DNA of 60,370 nt from Thermoplasmata archaeon (GCA_022750115.1 JAKIWI010000010.1:1-60370), one strand, 5' to 3'. Shown: positions 6,981-15,245, counted from the stretch's first letter. A program made the numbers and translations. The notes: generated by a model from the letters alone, not told the origin.

Positions 6981-7006
6981 GGAGAGGCCGCGGGCGCGGC
7001 CTCTCC
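6981..7006. repeat. Perfect 12-bp inverted repeat, possible terminator hairpin
   Basis: GGAGAGGCCGCG and CGCGGCCTCTCC are separated by two bases. The repeat lies about 50 bases past the stop of the minus-strand secreted-protein gene and upstream of the aldolase promoter. It could stop or stabilise the upstream transcript. No U-tract follows on the minus strand. Confidence 0.45.
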
Positions 7007-7059
7007 CGGGGTTGGTCAGAGGGATGGAAAGGGTTGGTCGACCCGGCCGGGAGGGTGGC

Positions 7060-7479
7060 CTACCGCACGACCACCGTGTCCACGATCGTCGTCGCGGTGT
7101 TTTGCGCGAGGACGGTCGTCAGGACGTGGAAGGTTCCCGCCATCATCGGGATGCACGCGAAGTTCTGGGTCGTCTGGGGCGCGCAGCCACCGGGGAGCCC
7201 GACGACCGAGATGTGCATCGAGGCGGAGCACGCGGACTGGATCGCACTGGGGAACGCGATGCCGATGTGGCCCGCCATCGGGCTGTAGGCGCGGAGCACC
7301 GTCGGGGTGAACGACGCCGTCAGCGTCGCCGGGCAGGCCGTATGGAGCGCCGGCGCGAGGGCGGCGTTCGACGTCCCGCTGGACGTCGCCGCCCCGCCGA
7401 TCCCAGCGAGAGCGAAGCAGACCAGGAGGCCCGCCACGCCCGCGAGCGCGATCCCGCCGCCGAAGCGCGAGCCCAGCAT
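7060..7479 (-). CDS. Secreted hypothetical protein with signal peptide
   Basis: The 139-residue protein begins MLGSRFGGGIALAGVAGLLV, a signal peptide or N-terminal anchor, followed by small, Ala/Thr/Ser-rich sequence with five cysteines after residue 45 that could form disulfides outside the cell. I do not recognise a family. The ATG at 7479 overlaps the TAA of the upstream gene (TAATG), which indicates translational coupling. A longer frame starting upstream is discarded because it would run through the preceding gene. Confidence 0.7.
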   Translation of the reverse strand: MLGSRFGGGIALAGVAGLLVCFALAGIGGAATSSGTSNAALAPALHTACPATLTASFTPTVLRAYSPMAGHIGIAFPSAIQSACSASMHISVVGLPGGCAPQTTQNFACIPMMAGTFHVLTTVLAQNTATTIVDTVVVR

Positions 7480-7718
7480 TACGCGCTCACCCCCGTCGGG
7501 TAGCGGCGCCGCGTGACGGCCGCCGCGAATCGCCCACGGTCCTCCGACCACCGGTACGCCGCCACTGCGGTCCGGATCTCCTCCGCGTCGTCGCGGAAGA
7601 ACTGTCCCTCATGGCAGAGGGACATCCCCTCGCAGAGACACACCGCGCAGCTGCGCAGGTGGTACTCGAACGAGTCCGCGGTGGACGCAAGGTCCTGCTC
7701 GAGGACCAGGAGATTCAC
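7479..7718 (-). CDS. Small Cys-rich hypothetical protein
   Basis: From the GTG at 7718 the protein has 79 residues and contains CAVCLCEGMSLC near residue 25, a cysteine cluster that may bind a metal. The GTG start is preferred because GGAGG precedes it at 7 bases; another GTG directly upstream has spacing 4. The stop overlaps the start of the secreted protein. I do not recognise the family. Confidence 0.55.
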   Translation of the reverse strand: MNLLVLEQDLASTADSFEYHLRSCAVCLCEGMSLCHEGQFFRDDAEEIRTAVAAYRWSEDRGRFAAAVTRRRYPTGVSA

Positions 7719-7895
7719 CACGGTGCCTCCGGGCGCGGAAAGTCGACGATCGGCTCTGGGGCGTTCGGGTTTCGGAGTCGCGGGGTATCCATTGGGCCCA
7801 CCAGATACTCTGTATGTGTCGACGTTTCGGCATTCTTGTCGCACCGAGGGGGGTCTCAACGTCAGAGATTGGTCTAAGTAGTTTGTCGCGCGATA

Positions 7896-7913
7896 CTGCG
7901 ACAGGTGTCGCAG
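7896..7913. promoter_or_regulatory. Perfect inverted repeat, likely operator
   Basis: CTGCGACA GG TGTCGCAG is an 8-bp perfect dyad. It begins 26 bases before and ends 8 bases before the ATG at 7922, where transcription would start, and a TATA-like TCTAAGTA lies at about 7873-7880. A dimeric regulator bound here would block initiation. Confidence 0.5.
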
Positions 7914-7921
7914 GTCTGACG

Positions 7922-8551
7922 ATGACGCGACAGCATAGGGCCGAACTCGAACGCGCCGTCCAGTCGCTGGAGCGCGAGGACTCGAAGCGGAGCGCCGCCA
8001 CCGTCGAGAAAGAGCTCTCCGAGCGAAGCCCGATCGCCTACGGGGAGTGGAAGGAGGAGACCCCGACGCTCCGCTCCCGGTTGCGGGCCATCCAGCGGTG
8101 GCGCTCGGGGGGACGGGGGCGGAGCGGAGGGACGGTCGCTCACCTGTTCCCCTACCTGTGGCCCGTCGGAGAACGCCAGCGCAAGGAGGTCGAGCCCGAG
8201 TTCGCCGCGTCGCCGGTCATGGCGACCGGTTCGTGGCGGATCTACCTCTACAACTGCTCGCCGGAGGTCGTCCGGGACGTCCGGCTCAGCCTCGACCAAA
8301 CCGAGGTCGACTACGCCCCCTCCATCCTGGTCGGACGGTTCCTCGAGGTCCATTGGCAGCGGATCGACGCGGTGCGGGGTGTGGTGATGTCCGGGGGGAG
8401 TGACCCGCTCTCGAAGCACAGGCTGCAGGCGGAGTTCGTCATCGCGAAGGGCACCAAGCTGGCCCGGGTGGCGGGGGACCTCGTCCTCGACAGCAACCAG
8501 GGCTGGGTCCATTTCGCGTCCGAGGACGGCCGCAAGCGCGAGATCGAGTGA
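7922..8551 (+). CDS. Hypothetical soluble protein behind an operator
   Basis: The 209-residue protein has a charged helical N-terminal half (about 1-60), then a beta-rich C-terminal half with SWRIYLYNCSPEVVRDV and repeated hydrophobic strands. No signal peptide or TM segment is seen. The ATG at 7922 is chosen because it lies right after the dyad at 7896-7913; an upstream in-frame ATG at 7814 would put the operator inside the gene. I recognise no family. It is monocistronic. Confidence 0.65.
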   Translation: MTRQHRAELERAVQSLEREDSKRSAATVEKELSERSPIAYGEWKEETPTLRSRLRAIQRWRSGGRGRSGGTVAHLFPYLWPVGERQRKEVEPEFAASPVMATGSWRIYLYNCSPEVVRDVRLSLDQTEVDYAPSILVGRFLEVHWQRIDAVRGVVMSGGSDPLSKHRLQAEFVIAKGTKLARVAGDLVLDSNQGWVHFASEDGRKREIE

Positions 8552-8636
8552 AATCAGGGGAGGGGGCATCCCCCACCGACATCCGAACGGTTAACCGCCG
8601 GAGCCCGTAGTCTGGGGGAGGTCAGTTCCCGACGCG

Positions 8637-9521
8637 ATGCGTCCCCAGGTGATCATCTACGCCACCGTCGCCCTGTCGGCGGTCCTGTTCGTCGTGAACC
8701 TGGACGTGGCCCTCCAGGGGGGAAGCCACGCCGTCCTCTCCCAGGCGATCTACACGATCACCGACCTCGTGGGAGGGGCGCTGATCCTCTGGGGGTTCGT
8801 CGCCTCCCAGAAGCCCCCGACCTACGACCACCCGTTCGGCTACGGGAAGGAGCGGTTCTTCTGGTCGTTCACGGGCTCCCTCGTGACGTTCACGATCGCG
8901 GGCCTGCTCGTCATCGTCGACTCGGTCGGTCAGATCCTCGACCCGGCGCCCGTGACCCACCTTCCGGAATCGCTCGCCGTCGTCGGGATCACCCTCCTGT
9001 TCAGCCTGATCGGGATCCTGGTCACCCTCCGGGAACTCCGCCGGGGGAAGGAGACGCTCACCAACCTCCTCGAATCGGCCCACCAGGGGCTCAAGACGAT
9101 CTTCTACCAGGACGTGGTCTCGGTGTTCGGCTCGATCGTCGCCTTCGCGGGAATCGCGATCGTCTACGTCACGCACCAGACCAAGATCGACGGGATTGCG
9201 GCCTTCGGGATGGGGATCCTCCTCGTCCTGACCGGGCTCCTCCTGGCCGCCGAGAGCCGGCCGCTCCTCGTCGGGAAGGCGGTCTCGCCCGAACAGGCGA
9301 GGACGATCCTCCAGATCGTGGAGCGGGACACCCGGGTCCGCAAGGTGCGCGGGTTCCAGTCGATGATGCTCGGCCCCGAGGACGTCCTCGTGGCGCTCCG
9401 GGTCAACTTCCAGGACGGCCTCAACACCGACCAGATCGAGAGCGCCATCGACCAGGTGTCGCTGGCCCTCCGCCAGACGTTCCCCGCGATCCGGCACCTG
9501 GTGATCGAGCCGGAGTCGTAG
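8637..9521 (+). CDS. Cation diffusion facilitator (CDF) transporter
   Basis: This 294-residue inner-membrane protein has about six TM segments and the CDF hallmark HPFGYGKERFFW at 65-76. The metal-site residues are visible as D43 in TM2 and H149/D159 in TM5. The C-terminal domain after about residue 210 is the usual cytoplasmic ferredoxin-like dimerisation domain. Substrates of the family are Zn, Fe, Mn or Co; the sequence does not settle which. A GGGGGAGG stretch precedes the ATG. Confidence 0.93.
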   Translation: MRPQVIIYATVALSAVLFVVNLDVALQGGSHAVLSQAIYTITDLVGGALILWGFVASQKPPTYDHPFGYGKERFFWSFTGSLVTFTIAGLLVIVDSVGQILDPAPVTHLPESLAVVGITLLFSLIGILVTLRELRRGKETLTNLLESAHQGLKTIFYQDVVSVFGSIVAFAGIAIVYVTHQTKIDGIAAFGMGILLVLTGLLLAAESRPLLVGKAVSPEQARTILQIVERDTRVRKVRGFQSMMLGPEDVLVALRVNFQDGLNTDQIESAIDQVSLALRQTFPAIRHLVIEPES

Positions 9522-9533
9522 GTCGGACGGCCG

Positions 9534-10823
9534 TCAGGAGAGGGGTGCCGACCCGACCGTCGGCGGAGTGGGCGGCGCTTGGGCAGCCGCCCGAAGGTCG
9601 CGGTATCGGACGATCGTCAGGACGACCAGCGCCGCCGCGATCGTCGTGAAGAAAACGTCGAGGCCCTCTGCGCCGTAGTGCGCGTACAGGGCGGTCGACG
9701 CCAGGAGCCCGATGAGCATCCCGAGGGAGATGGTGAGCGAGTAGATCGCCATCGTCGTCGCCCGCGAGAGCGTCCGGCTGAGGTCGGCGAGCGCGGCGAG
9801 GGCAGCCGGCCCGTACGCGAGGGCGGGGAGGGCGCTCGCGCCGAGCAGTACGAGAGCGGGGATCGAAAGTCCGTACGTCGCGAGCAGACCGGCGCTCGCG
9901 AGCACGCCCACGAATCCGACGGTGCCGATCGACATGAGACGGAATCGTCCGTACCTGTCGGCGGCGCGCCCGAACAGCGGCTGCGTGACGAGCAGCAGCG
10001 ATCCACCGATCCCGATGGCGGCGGACAGCTCGAGCGCGGGCACGCCGTTGCCGGTCGCCGCGGCTCCCAAGAACACGAACAGTGTACCGAGCAGGAGGTA
10101 GATCACGAGCCACGGGAGCGTGACGACGAGCACGTCGCGACGTACCGCGGTTCGCAGGAGGAACGAGACGTCCACGACCGACTGTCGGATCGTACCTTCG
10201 CGGTCCGCCCGCGTGGTCCAGCGCGCGAAGACGAACCCGGCGGCCAGGAGGATGGTGGCACCGAGGAAGACGAGCGGGAGTCGGTCGTTGGGGAGGGTAC
10301 CAAGAGCGGCGAACCCGAGCGCGAACCCCGCGATCCAACCGAGGAGATTCACCGCGTCGAACTGACCCATCGCGTAGCCGCGATGGCCGACGTCGGCGCG
10401 GTCTCCGACGACCGCCAAGCTCGCGGCGAGGATCGCTCCGCTCGAGACGCCGAAGATCAGGTTGGCCCCGCCCAAGGCCCACGGGTTCCGGGTCGCCGCG
10501 ACGACCGACATCACGACCGCCGCGCCGGCCGTGCCCGCGAGCAGGACCGGAAAGCGCCCGTACCGGTCGGCGAGGATTCCCGACAGCAGCACGGTCGAGA
10601 ACTCTCCGATCGGCGCGAGCGCGCTCACGATGCCGATCGTGCCGACCGCGCTCGCGTCGAGCCCGACGGAGCGGCTCGCGATGTAGGAGGCGAAGACGGC
10701 GAGCGTCAGCCCGAAGGAGAGCCGCACGAAGAACGTCGCGCCGAAGACGGCGCGCATCGCCCGTCCCGAGGCGAGCGGGTCCGCGGCCGGGGCCACTTCG
10801 AGGGGGGCGAGCGCTCCGCTCAC
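9534..10823 (-). CDS. MFS transporter
   Basis: The protein has about 12 hydrophobic segments and two copies of the MFS loop signature, GILADRYGRFPVLL in the N-half and LFGRAADRYGRFRLM in the C-half. From a GTG at 10823 it has 429 residues; an ATG at 10757 directly before TM1 is an alternative. The longer upstream frame is rejected because it overlaps the VOC gene. The GTG lies 11 bases after the VOC stop on the same strand, which suggests an operon. The substrate is unknown; drug or metabolite efflux is typical. Confidence 0.88.
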   Translation of the reverse strand: MSGALAPLEVAPAADPLASGRAMRAVFGATFFVRLSFGLTLAVFASYIASRSVGLDASAVGTIGIVSALAPIGEFSTVLLSGILADRYGRFPVLLAGTAGAAVVMSVVAATRNPWALGGANLIFGVSSGAILAASLAVVGDRADVGHRGYAMGQFDAVNLLGWIAGFALGFAALGTLPNDRLPLVFLGATILLAAGFVFARWTTRADREGTIRQSVVDVSFLLRTAVRRDVLVVTLPWLVIYLLLGTLFVFLGAAATGNGVPALELSAAIGIGGSLLLVTQPLFGRAADRYGRFRLMSIGTVGFVGVLASAGLLATYGLSIPALVLLGASALPALAYGPAALAALADLSRTLSRATTMAIYSLTISLGMLIGLLASTALYAHYGAEGLDVFFTTIAAALVVLTIVRYRDLRAAAQAPPTPPTVGSAPLS

Positions 10824-10833
10824 CAGGACAGCC

Positions 10834-11217
10834 TCACTCGGGATGGCGCTCGATGAGCTCGATCCAAACGTCGTTCGGGTCGAGCAGGAATGCGATGCGG
10901 CTCGTCCCGCCGGCGAGCGAGTACGGCTCCTTCGCGACGCGCGCGCCCTTCGCCTTCGCCGAAGCGACGGCCTCCGCCACGTCCGGAACGTCGAACGCCA
11001 GGTGGTCCAGCTGCTCGCCAACCTCGAACACCGGCTTGTCGTCCCAGTGGGTCAGTTCGACCCGGGCTCCGGTCTCGGGGTCGCGGACGAAGGCGATCTC
11101 GGCCTTGTTCTCCTCGATCCGCCGTCGCCGCTCGAACTCGAGGCCGAGGACCTCGGTGTAGAACCGGATCGTCGCGTCCATGTCGCGGACGGTGATGGAG
11201 GTGTGCGAGAATCGCAT
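10834..11217 (-). CDS. VOC-family (glyoxalase I-like) protein
   Basis: The 127-residue protein has the paired beta-alpha-beta-beta-beta repeats of the vicinal oxygen chelate fold: MRFSHTSITVRDMDATIRFY at the start with a first metal ligand H4, VELTHW, DHLAFDVPDV with a second histidine, and DPNDVWIELIE with a terminal glutamate. It resembles lactoylglutathione lyase, but archaea usually lack glutathione, so another substrate is likely. The ATG at 11217 is preceded by GGAAGGGA. It is upstream of the MFS gene. Confidence 0.87.
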   Translation of the reverse strand: MRFSHTSITVRDMDATIRFYTEVLGLEFERRRRIEENKAEIAFVRDPETGARVELTHWDDKPVFEVGEQLDHLAFDVPDVAEAVASAKAKGARVAKEPYSLAGGTSRIAFLLDPNDVWIELIERHPE

Positions 11218-11280
11218 GGTCGTCCCTTCCACCGAACGACCGGGGTCCCTCCCCAAAGCGTTTCGCTTCGGGGCGCGGCG

Positions 11281-13005
11281 CTACGGGTGGCCGTAGCAGA
11301 CGCGGACGGGCGAACTGCGCGGCGTCCAGTCGTCCTCGGTGCGGACGAAGCCGAACCGCTCGAACTGGAGCACCTCGCCCGGCGCGGCGTCCCGGAGCGC
11401 GGCCTCCGCCACGCCGACCAGATGCTGCCCTTGGAGGTCGAGGAGGTCCACGCTCACCGAATGACCCTCGGGGATCCACTGCAATCTCGGAACTCGGCGG
11501 TTCTCTCGCCCCGCGAAGGTCCCGGCGACCGGCCCCGAATCCGGGATGGTCGCCGGGAGCTCGACGTTCGCGAGGTCCTTGAGGCGGATCGTCTCGCCCG
11601 CGTGGGCGACCACATCCGACCTCGCGAGCAGGAAGCTCCCGCTGAGCGGAAGGGTACGGTCCCCCAATTCCTGCCGCTCGGGGTGGTTCGGTAGCGTCAC
11701 CGAGATCAGGTCGGCCGGGAAACCCTCGACCTGCAGAGTGACGGGGTCGGCGGCGAACATGCGGCGCCGAGCGATCGGGTCGATCCGGGTGCGGTTCTCC
11801 GCGTAGAGTGTCTCGGCCGGCACCTCGATGTCGGCGAGGGAGAGCCCGAACGACATCGTGAACGACCGCATGGAATCGACCGTGATCCCCCGGCGGACGA
11901 GGGAGGCGAGCGACCAGGTGCGCGGGTCGGCCCAGCCGTCGTACACCCCGCTCTTGACCTCGACGTAGGACTTGCTCTTCGAGATCTTCGCCTCGCGGAC
12001 CCGCAGCAGCCCCCAGTGGAGGAACGGGGGGCCCCGGATCCCCAATAGATCCCAGACGTGGCGCTCCATCCGGTCCTCCATCACGAGGTCCTTGCCGCGG
12101 AGCACGTGGGTGATCCCGAGCTCGATGTCGTCGACGGCCCACGAGAACTCGAGCAACGGCCAGACGCGCCATCGGTGGCCAACGCGAGGGTGGTCGAGGT
12201 CGCTGATGCGAAACAACACCCGGTCGCGGAACGCCGGGTCGGGGCCCTGGAGGTCGGTCTTGAGACGCAGGACCGCCTCGCCCGGAGCGAACTCCCCGGA
12301 GAGCATCCGCTTCCAGAGCGCCTGGGTCTCCTCGATGGTCTCGGTGCGCTCGGGACAGGCGACCCCGGCGCGACGATTCGCCTGGAGAAGCTCGGATGGA
12401 CAGACGCAGACGTAGGTCGCTCCGAGAGCGATCACTCGCTCGGCCCACTGGTAGTGGGTCGCGAGGCGGTCCGACTTGTACAGGACTCCGTCCACATCGA
12501 CGCCGCAGCGTCGGAGATCCTCCTGGATCACTCCGAACAGTTCGGAGTCCACCCGCTTCTCCTCCGAGCCGACCGTGTCGTCGAACACGAGGAGGAGGCG
12601 GCCGTCGTAGCGCCGCCGGTAGTAGTCGTTCAAGAACACCATGCGGGCGTTGCCGATGTGCAGCGCCCCGGAAGGGAACGGGGCGAGCCGCAGGACGACC
12701 TTCCCCTTCGTCGCCTCCGGGAGTTCGGGGAGCTCGTCCGCCGCCCGAACCGGGCGGGCGGCGACCGTCTCGGGACCCCCCAACCGACCGAGCTCGACCG
12801 CTTGGTCGGCGGGGGAGATGCCCGAGACCGCCGCGATCGTCGACTCGACCAGTCCTCGCACCTCGGCGGCCCGAGGGCGCAGCGTTGGGTCCGTCGCGAG
12901 AAGTCGGGCGAGGATCGGACCGGACTGGGGCGCCCCGCTGTGCGCCGAGGCGTTCTCGAGCACGAGCCGCCGGACTCGTTGGGAGAGGTCGAGGGGCGAC
13001 GCCAT
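11281..13005 (-). CDS. gltX: Glutamyl-tRNA synthetase, archaeal (GlxRS) type
   Basis: The 574-residue enzyme charges tRNA-Glu and, in archaea, tRNA-Gln. The class I motifs are HIGN at 116-119 and KISKS at 340-344, with the archaeal N-terminal helical extension and a beta-barrel anticodon-binding C-terminus (from about 430) rather than the bacterial alpha-helical cage. The ATG at 13005 fits the family start (MASPLDLSQRVRRLVLENA). The nondiscriminating role is inferred from the archaeal type; it fits the tRNA-Gln in this window with its A1-U72 pair recognised by GatDE. Confidence 0.95.
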   Translation of the reverse strand: MASPLDLSQRVRRLVLENASAHSGAPQSGPILARLLATDPTLRPRAAEVRGLVESTIAAVSGISPADQAVELGRLGGPETVAARPVRAADELPELPEATKGKVVLRLAPFPSGALHIGNARMVFLNDYYRRRYDGRLLLVFDDTVGSEEKRVDSELFGVIQEDLRRCGVDVDGVLYKSDRLATHYQWAERVIALGATYVCVCPSELLQANRRAGVACPERTETIEETQALWKRMLSGEFAPGEAVLRLKTDLQGPDPAFRDRVLFRISDLDHPRVGHRWRVWPLLEFSWAVDDIELGITHVLRGKDLVMEDRMERHVWDLLGIRGPPFLHWGLLRVREAKISKSKSYVEVKSGVYDGWADPRTWSLASLVRRGITVDSMRSFTMSFGLSLADIEVPAETLYAENRTRIDPIARRRMFAADPVTLQVEGFPADLISVTLPNHPERQELGDRTLPLSGSFLLARSDVVAHAGETIRLKDLANVELPATIPDSGPVAGTFAGRENRRVPRLQWIPEGHSVSVDLLDLQGQHLVGVAEAALRDAAPGEVLQFERFGFVRTEDDWTPRSSPVRVCYGHP

Positions 13006-13027
13006 CGGTCGCCGAGCCGGGGCCGCT

Positions 13028-13870
13028 TTAAGACGGTTCGGCCCGCGAGCGTCGACGGAGCCCCGCGACCGGCGGGGGGAGGGCGTAGCGGGCCCGCTCG
13101 GCCGCAATCGCCTCCGCGAGCGTGAGTTCGCCGTGGAGCACCCGGCTCGCGACGGTCTTCGAGATCGTGAAGGAGCCCCCACTGCCCTCCCGGCTCATGC
13201 GTTGGACGTTCGTGATCTCGCCCGCCGTGACGGCGAGCCGAGGTTCGCCGTGGACCACCGGGCCGCTGCCCCCCGCGATCGCCCGCGCCGCCGTCGCGTC
13301 GCGGAGGCGCCGCTTCCCCTTGGGGGTGGTCCCTCGTTCGTCGATGAGCTCGACCGGGCGGTGCAGCGGGGCCAGGGAGGTCACGATCCGGTCGCGGGCG
13401 ACTGGGTCGCCCCGCCCGACGCGGAATCGGATCGGGTGGCCGGGGAACCGCCGGCGGAGCAGCGAGCCGAATCGTCCGACGGCCTCGGGATTTTCCATGT
13501 TCCCCTCGGCGATCGGAAGCCCCGCGGCGAGCACCGCGTAGCCGGGGCGAGGGCCGGGGTCGATCCCGACGATGAGTTCGTCCGCAGATCCCCCGAGAGC
13601 GAGCGCGTGGCGAACGGCCGCGAGGAGCGCGGTCTTGTCCGACTCATCGACGACGGCGAGCACCCGCGGATGCCGAATCAGAGCGACTTCCTCCGGCGAG
13701 GTCAGGACCGCGGCGACCGCGGAAGGCAGTCGGTCCCCCGGCCAGACCGAGATGCTGGGAACCCGAATCTCGCGCATCCACGCCACGAGATCGGCGTACA
13801 GCGCCGGGTTTCTCGTAGCGATGGCGACGCGCCGGTTCGGCAACGCACCGTCGACGGAGATATACGGCAT
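13028..13870 (-). CDS. RuvC/RNase H-fold-like hypothetical protein
   Basis: The 280-residue protein has a first strand with VGIDPGPRPGYAVL at about residues 100-113, the pattern of RuvC/RNase H-fold nucleases whose first acidic residue binds metal. Further acidic residues occur in VELIDERGTTPKGKRRLRDA, which again resembles resolvase-like families. The N-terminal 90 residues are a separate alpha/beta domain. Conserved archaeal proteins of this kind have no assigned function that I can state. The ATG at 13870 is used; the promoter region is shared with the divergent zinc-ribbon gene. It ends just before gltX on the same strand. Confidence 0.65.
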   Translation of the reverse strand: MPYISVDGALPNRRVAIATRNPALYADLVAWMREIRVPSISVWPGDRLPSAVAAVLTSPEEVALIRHPRVLAVVDESDKTALLAAVRHALALGGSADELIVGIDPGPRPGYAVLAAGLPIAEGNMENPEAVGRFGSLLRRRFPGHPIRFRVGRGDPVARDRIVTSLAPLHRPVELIDERGTTPKGKRRLRDATAARAIAGGSGPVVHGEPRLAVTAGEITNVQRMSREGSGGSFTISKTVASRVLHGELTLAEAIAAERARYALPPPVAGLRRRSRAEPS

Positions 13871-13876
13871 ATACTT
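13857..13876. promoter_or_regulatory. Bidirectional AT-rich promoter region
   Basis: The stretch contains two ATATAC/TATAC elements. GATATAC at about 13859 lies 26 bases before the GTG of the zinc-ribbon gene, as expected for a leaderless transcript. The second element overlaps the ATG of the divergent RuvC-like gene. Confidence 0.5.
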
Positions 13877-13885
13877 TGGGGGGTC

Positions 13886-14194
13886 GTGGCGACTTGTCCT
13901 CAGTGCGCCCGCCCCGTCGACGACGGTGCGCTGTTCTGCGGGGAGTGCGGGCACACGATCCCCCAGGGTTCGGATCCAGCGCCGGCGCTTCCCGCAGTTT
14001 CCCCCCCGGTCCCGACGTACCTCACGCTTCCCCCGCCGCCCCCCGATTGGATCCCGCCCTCGATGCGCGGAGTTGCCCGCCACTGTGTCCGCTGCAACAC
14101 CCTGATATCGGCGGTCGCGGTCGTTTGCCCGGTATGCCAGGCGCCGCAGCCGGGGGCCGCCGGGGCCGGCGGGGCCGCCGCACCGGTCGGATGA
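13886..14194 (+). CDS. Zinc-ribbon protein with two CxxC pairs per end
   Basis: From the GTG at 13886 the 102-residue protein has an N-terminal ribbon CPQC...CGEC and a C-terminal ribbon CVRC...CPVC, joined by a proline-rich linker. The ribbon of type CPxC-x(n)-CxxCG is common in archaeal proteins of unknown function. The leaderless GTG fits the TATA at 13859. Its stop overlaps the ATG of the RNase P subunit gene (ATGA), so the two are co-translated. Confidence 0.75.
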   Translation: MATCPQCARPVDDGALFCGECGHTIPQGSDPAPALPAVSPPVPTYLTLPPPPPDWIPPSMRGVARHCVRCNTLISAVAVVCPVCQAPQPGAAGAGGAAAPVG

Positions 14195-14595
14195 TCCGGG
14201 TCGCCGGCGAGCGGGTCTCCGCGCTCTTCGCCCTCGCCGAGTCCGAGGCGCGCCGGCGACCGACGGGTCTCGCCGACCGGTACGTGCGACTCGCCCGGAA
14301 GGTCGGCATGCGCTACAACGTGCGACTCCTCCCCGAGTACCGCGAGCTGTACTGCCGAGGATGCTCGGCGTACTGGGTCGAGGGGCGGACCGTCCGAACG
14401 CGCCTTCGCAGCGGCCATCGGGTCCGAACGTGCCTCGTGTGCGGGCGCGTTCGCCGCGCGTCGATCGCGTCCGGGTCGACGGCCGCTCCGGACCTACCGA
14501 CGTCCGCCGACCCGCCCATCGCCGAAGCCGTCTCCGCCGAGGTCGAGCTCGACTCCGACGAGGACGAGGCTTCGGGCGCGGGCGAAGAGGAATAA
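14191..14595 (+). CDS. rnp4: RNase P protein component 4 (Rpp21/Rpr2)
   Basis: The 134-residue protein contains the helical ALFALAESEA...LADRYVRLARKVGMRYNVRL region and the zinc ribbon CRGC...CLVC of Rpp21/Rpr2, a subunit of archaeal RNase P that matures tRNA 5' ends. The acidic tail after residue 110 is outside the conserved core. The gene overlaps the zinc-ribbon gene by 4 bases and lies 26 bases upstream of tRNA-Leu(CAA), a fitting neighbour. Confidence 0.9.
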   Translation: MIRVAGERVSALFALAESEARRRPTGLADRYVRLARKVGMRYNVRLLPEYRELYCRGCSAYWVEGRTVRTRLRSGHRVRTCLVCGRVRRASIASGSTAAPDLPTSADPPIAEAVSAEVELDSDEDEASGAGEEE

Positions 14596-14621
14596 CCCCG
14601 GAGGTGCACCCGGGGTCGAAC

Positions 14622-14704
14622 GCCGGGGTGGCCGAGTGGCCAAAGGCGGCAGACTCAAGATCTGCTCTCGCAGGAGTTCCCAGGTTCAAATCCTGGCCCC
14701 GGCA
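14622..14704 (+). tRNA. tRNA-Leu (anticodon CAA), no intron
   Basis: GCCGGGG (14622-14628) pairs with CCCCGGC (14697-14703), and A14704 is the discriminator. The anticodon arm is GCAGA CTCAAGA TCTGC, giving CAA. A class II variable arm follows. The T-arm CCAGG TTCAAAT CCTGG is uninterrupted. No CCA is encoded. It serves as an internal comparison for the intron-bearing tRNA-Leu(UAG). Confidence 0.96.
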
Positions 14705-14736
14705 CCTCCGCCCGACGCGAACTGCCCGTCGATTCG

Positions 14737-15000
14737 CTAGTACACGCTCGACCGGTGAGCGAACCGAGTGAGGGTGATGACCGCGGCGTCGACTTGGTAG
14801 ATTCCCCGGAAATCACCGACGCGCAGCCGCCACATCCCTCGGAGGCCACGAAGGGGGCGGGTATCGAGCCCGGGCCGCGCGCGTCGAGGATCCCTCGCCA
14901 ATTCCGCAATCGCCGCGGCGAATCGCTCTTGGACGGGCCGCTCCCAGCCCCGGAACTCTTTCTCGGCGCTGCGGGTGAGCAGGATCCGTGCGGACGGCAC
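14737..15000 (-). CDS. RelE/ParE-family toxin
   Basis: The 87-residue basic protein has the RelE pattern: ILLTRSAEKEFRGW at the N-terminus, a central RPLRGLRGMWRLRVGDFRGIYQVD and a C-terminal basic histidine-containing FAHRSSVY. Such toxins cut mRNA in the ribosome (RelE) or block gyrase (ParE). It starts 4 bases after the antitoxin stop, so the pair is one operon. It lies just after tRNA-Leu in the opposite direction. Confidence 0.88.
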   Translation of the reverse strand: MPSARILLTRSAEKEFRGWERPVQERFAAAIAELARDPRRARPGLDTRPLRGLRGMWRLRVGDFRGIYQVDAAVITLTRFAHRSSVY

Positions 15001-15003
15001 GGG

Positions 15004-15213
15004 TTAGAGCTTGAGCTGCGCCTTGACACGGTCCCAGTCGACGGTCTCCTCCTCGCGGAGGCGGCGGAGGTGCTCCTGGATGAATCCCGCAGGGGGAATC
15101 TCGTCCATGAGGTCGTTGAGGACCTGGTCGAAGCTCGCCCCGCCGGCTTTGTATCCCCGCAACCGGCGGAGGGTGTCGGCCTTCACGGGGACCGTCGTCA
15201 CCGCGCTCGCCAT
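15004..15213 (-). CDS. Antitoxin partner of the RelE-like toxin
   Basis: The 69-residue protein starts MASAVTTVPVKADTLRRLRG, which looks like a strand-helix DNA-binding N-terminus of the ribbon-helix-helix or VapB type. The C-terminal helix (EHLRRLREEETVDWDRVKAQ) would bind the toxin. The second ATG (15213) is preferred over 15225 because homolog-like sequence begins there. It lies directly upstream of the toxin gene. Confidence 0.78.
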   Translation of the reverse strand: MASAVTTVPVKADTLRRLRGYKAGGASFDQVLNDLMDEIPPAGFIQEHLRRLREEETVDWDRVKAQLKL

Positions 15214-15223
15214 CAATGGTCTC

Positions 15224-15245
15224 AACGCTTTGCGTTAACTTAACG
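15224..15245. promoter_or_regulatory. Two overlapping palindromes at the toxin-antitoxin promoter
   Basis: AACGC TTT GCGTT (15224-15236) and CGTTAA C TTAACG (15233-15245) are both perfect inverted repeats and share GTT. They sit 11-32 bases before the antitoxin ATG, where autoregulatory operators are expected. Confidence 0.6.

Noticed and set aside
8622-9497. Long minus-strand frame opposite the CDF gene
   Set aside because: It is extremely rich in Asp/Arg/Glu, the usual antisense image of a GC3-rich gene.
13858-13890. A start of the RuvC-like gene upstream of 13870
   Set aside because: The upstream sequence belongs to the promoter and start of the divergent zinc-ribbon gene.
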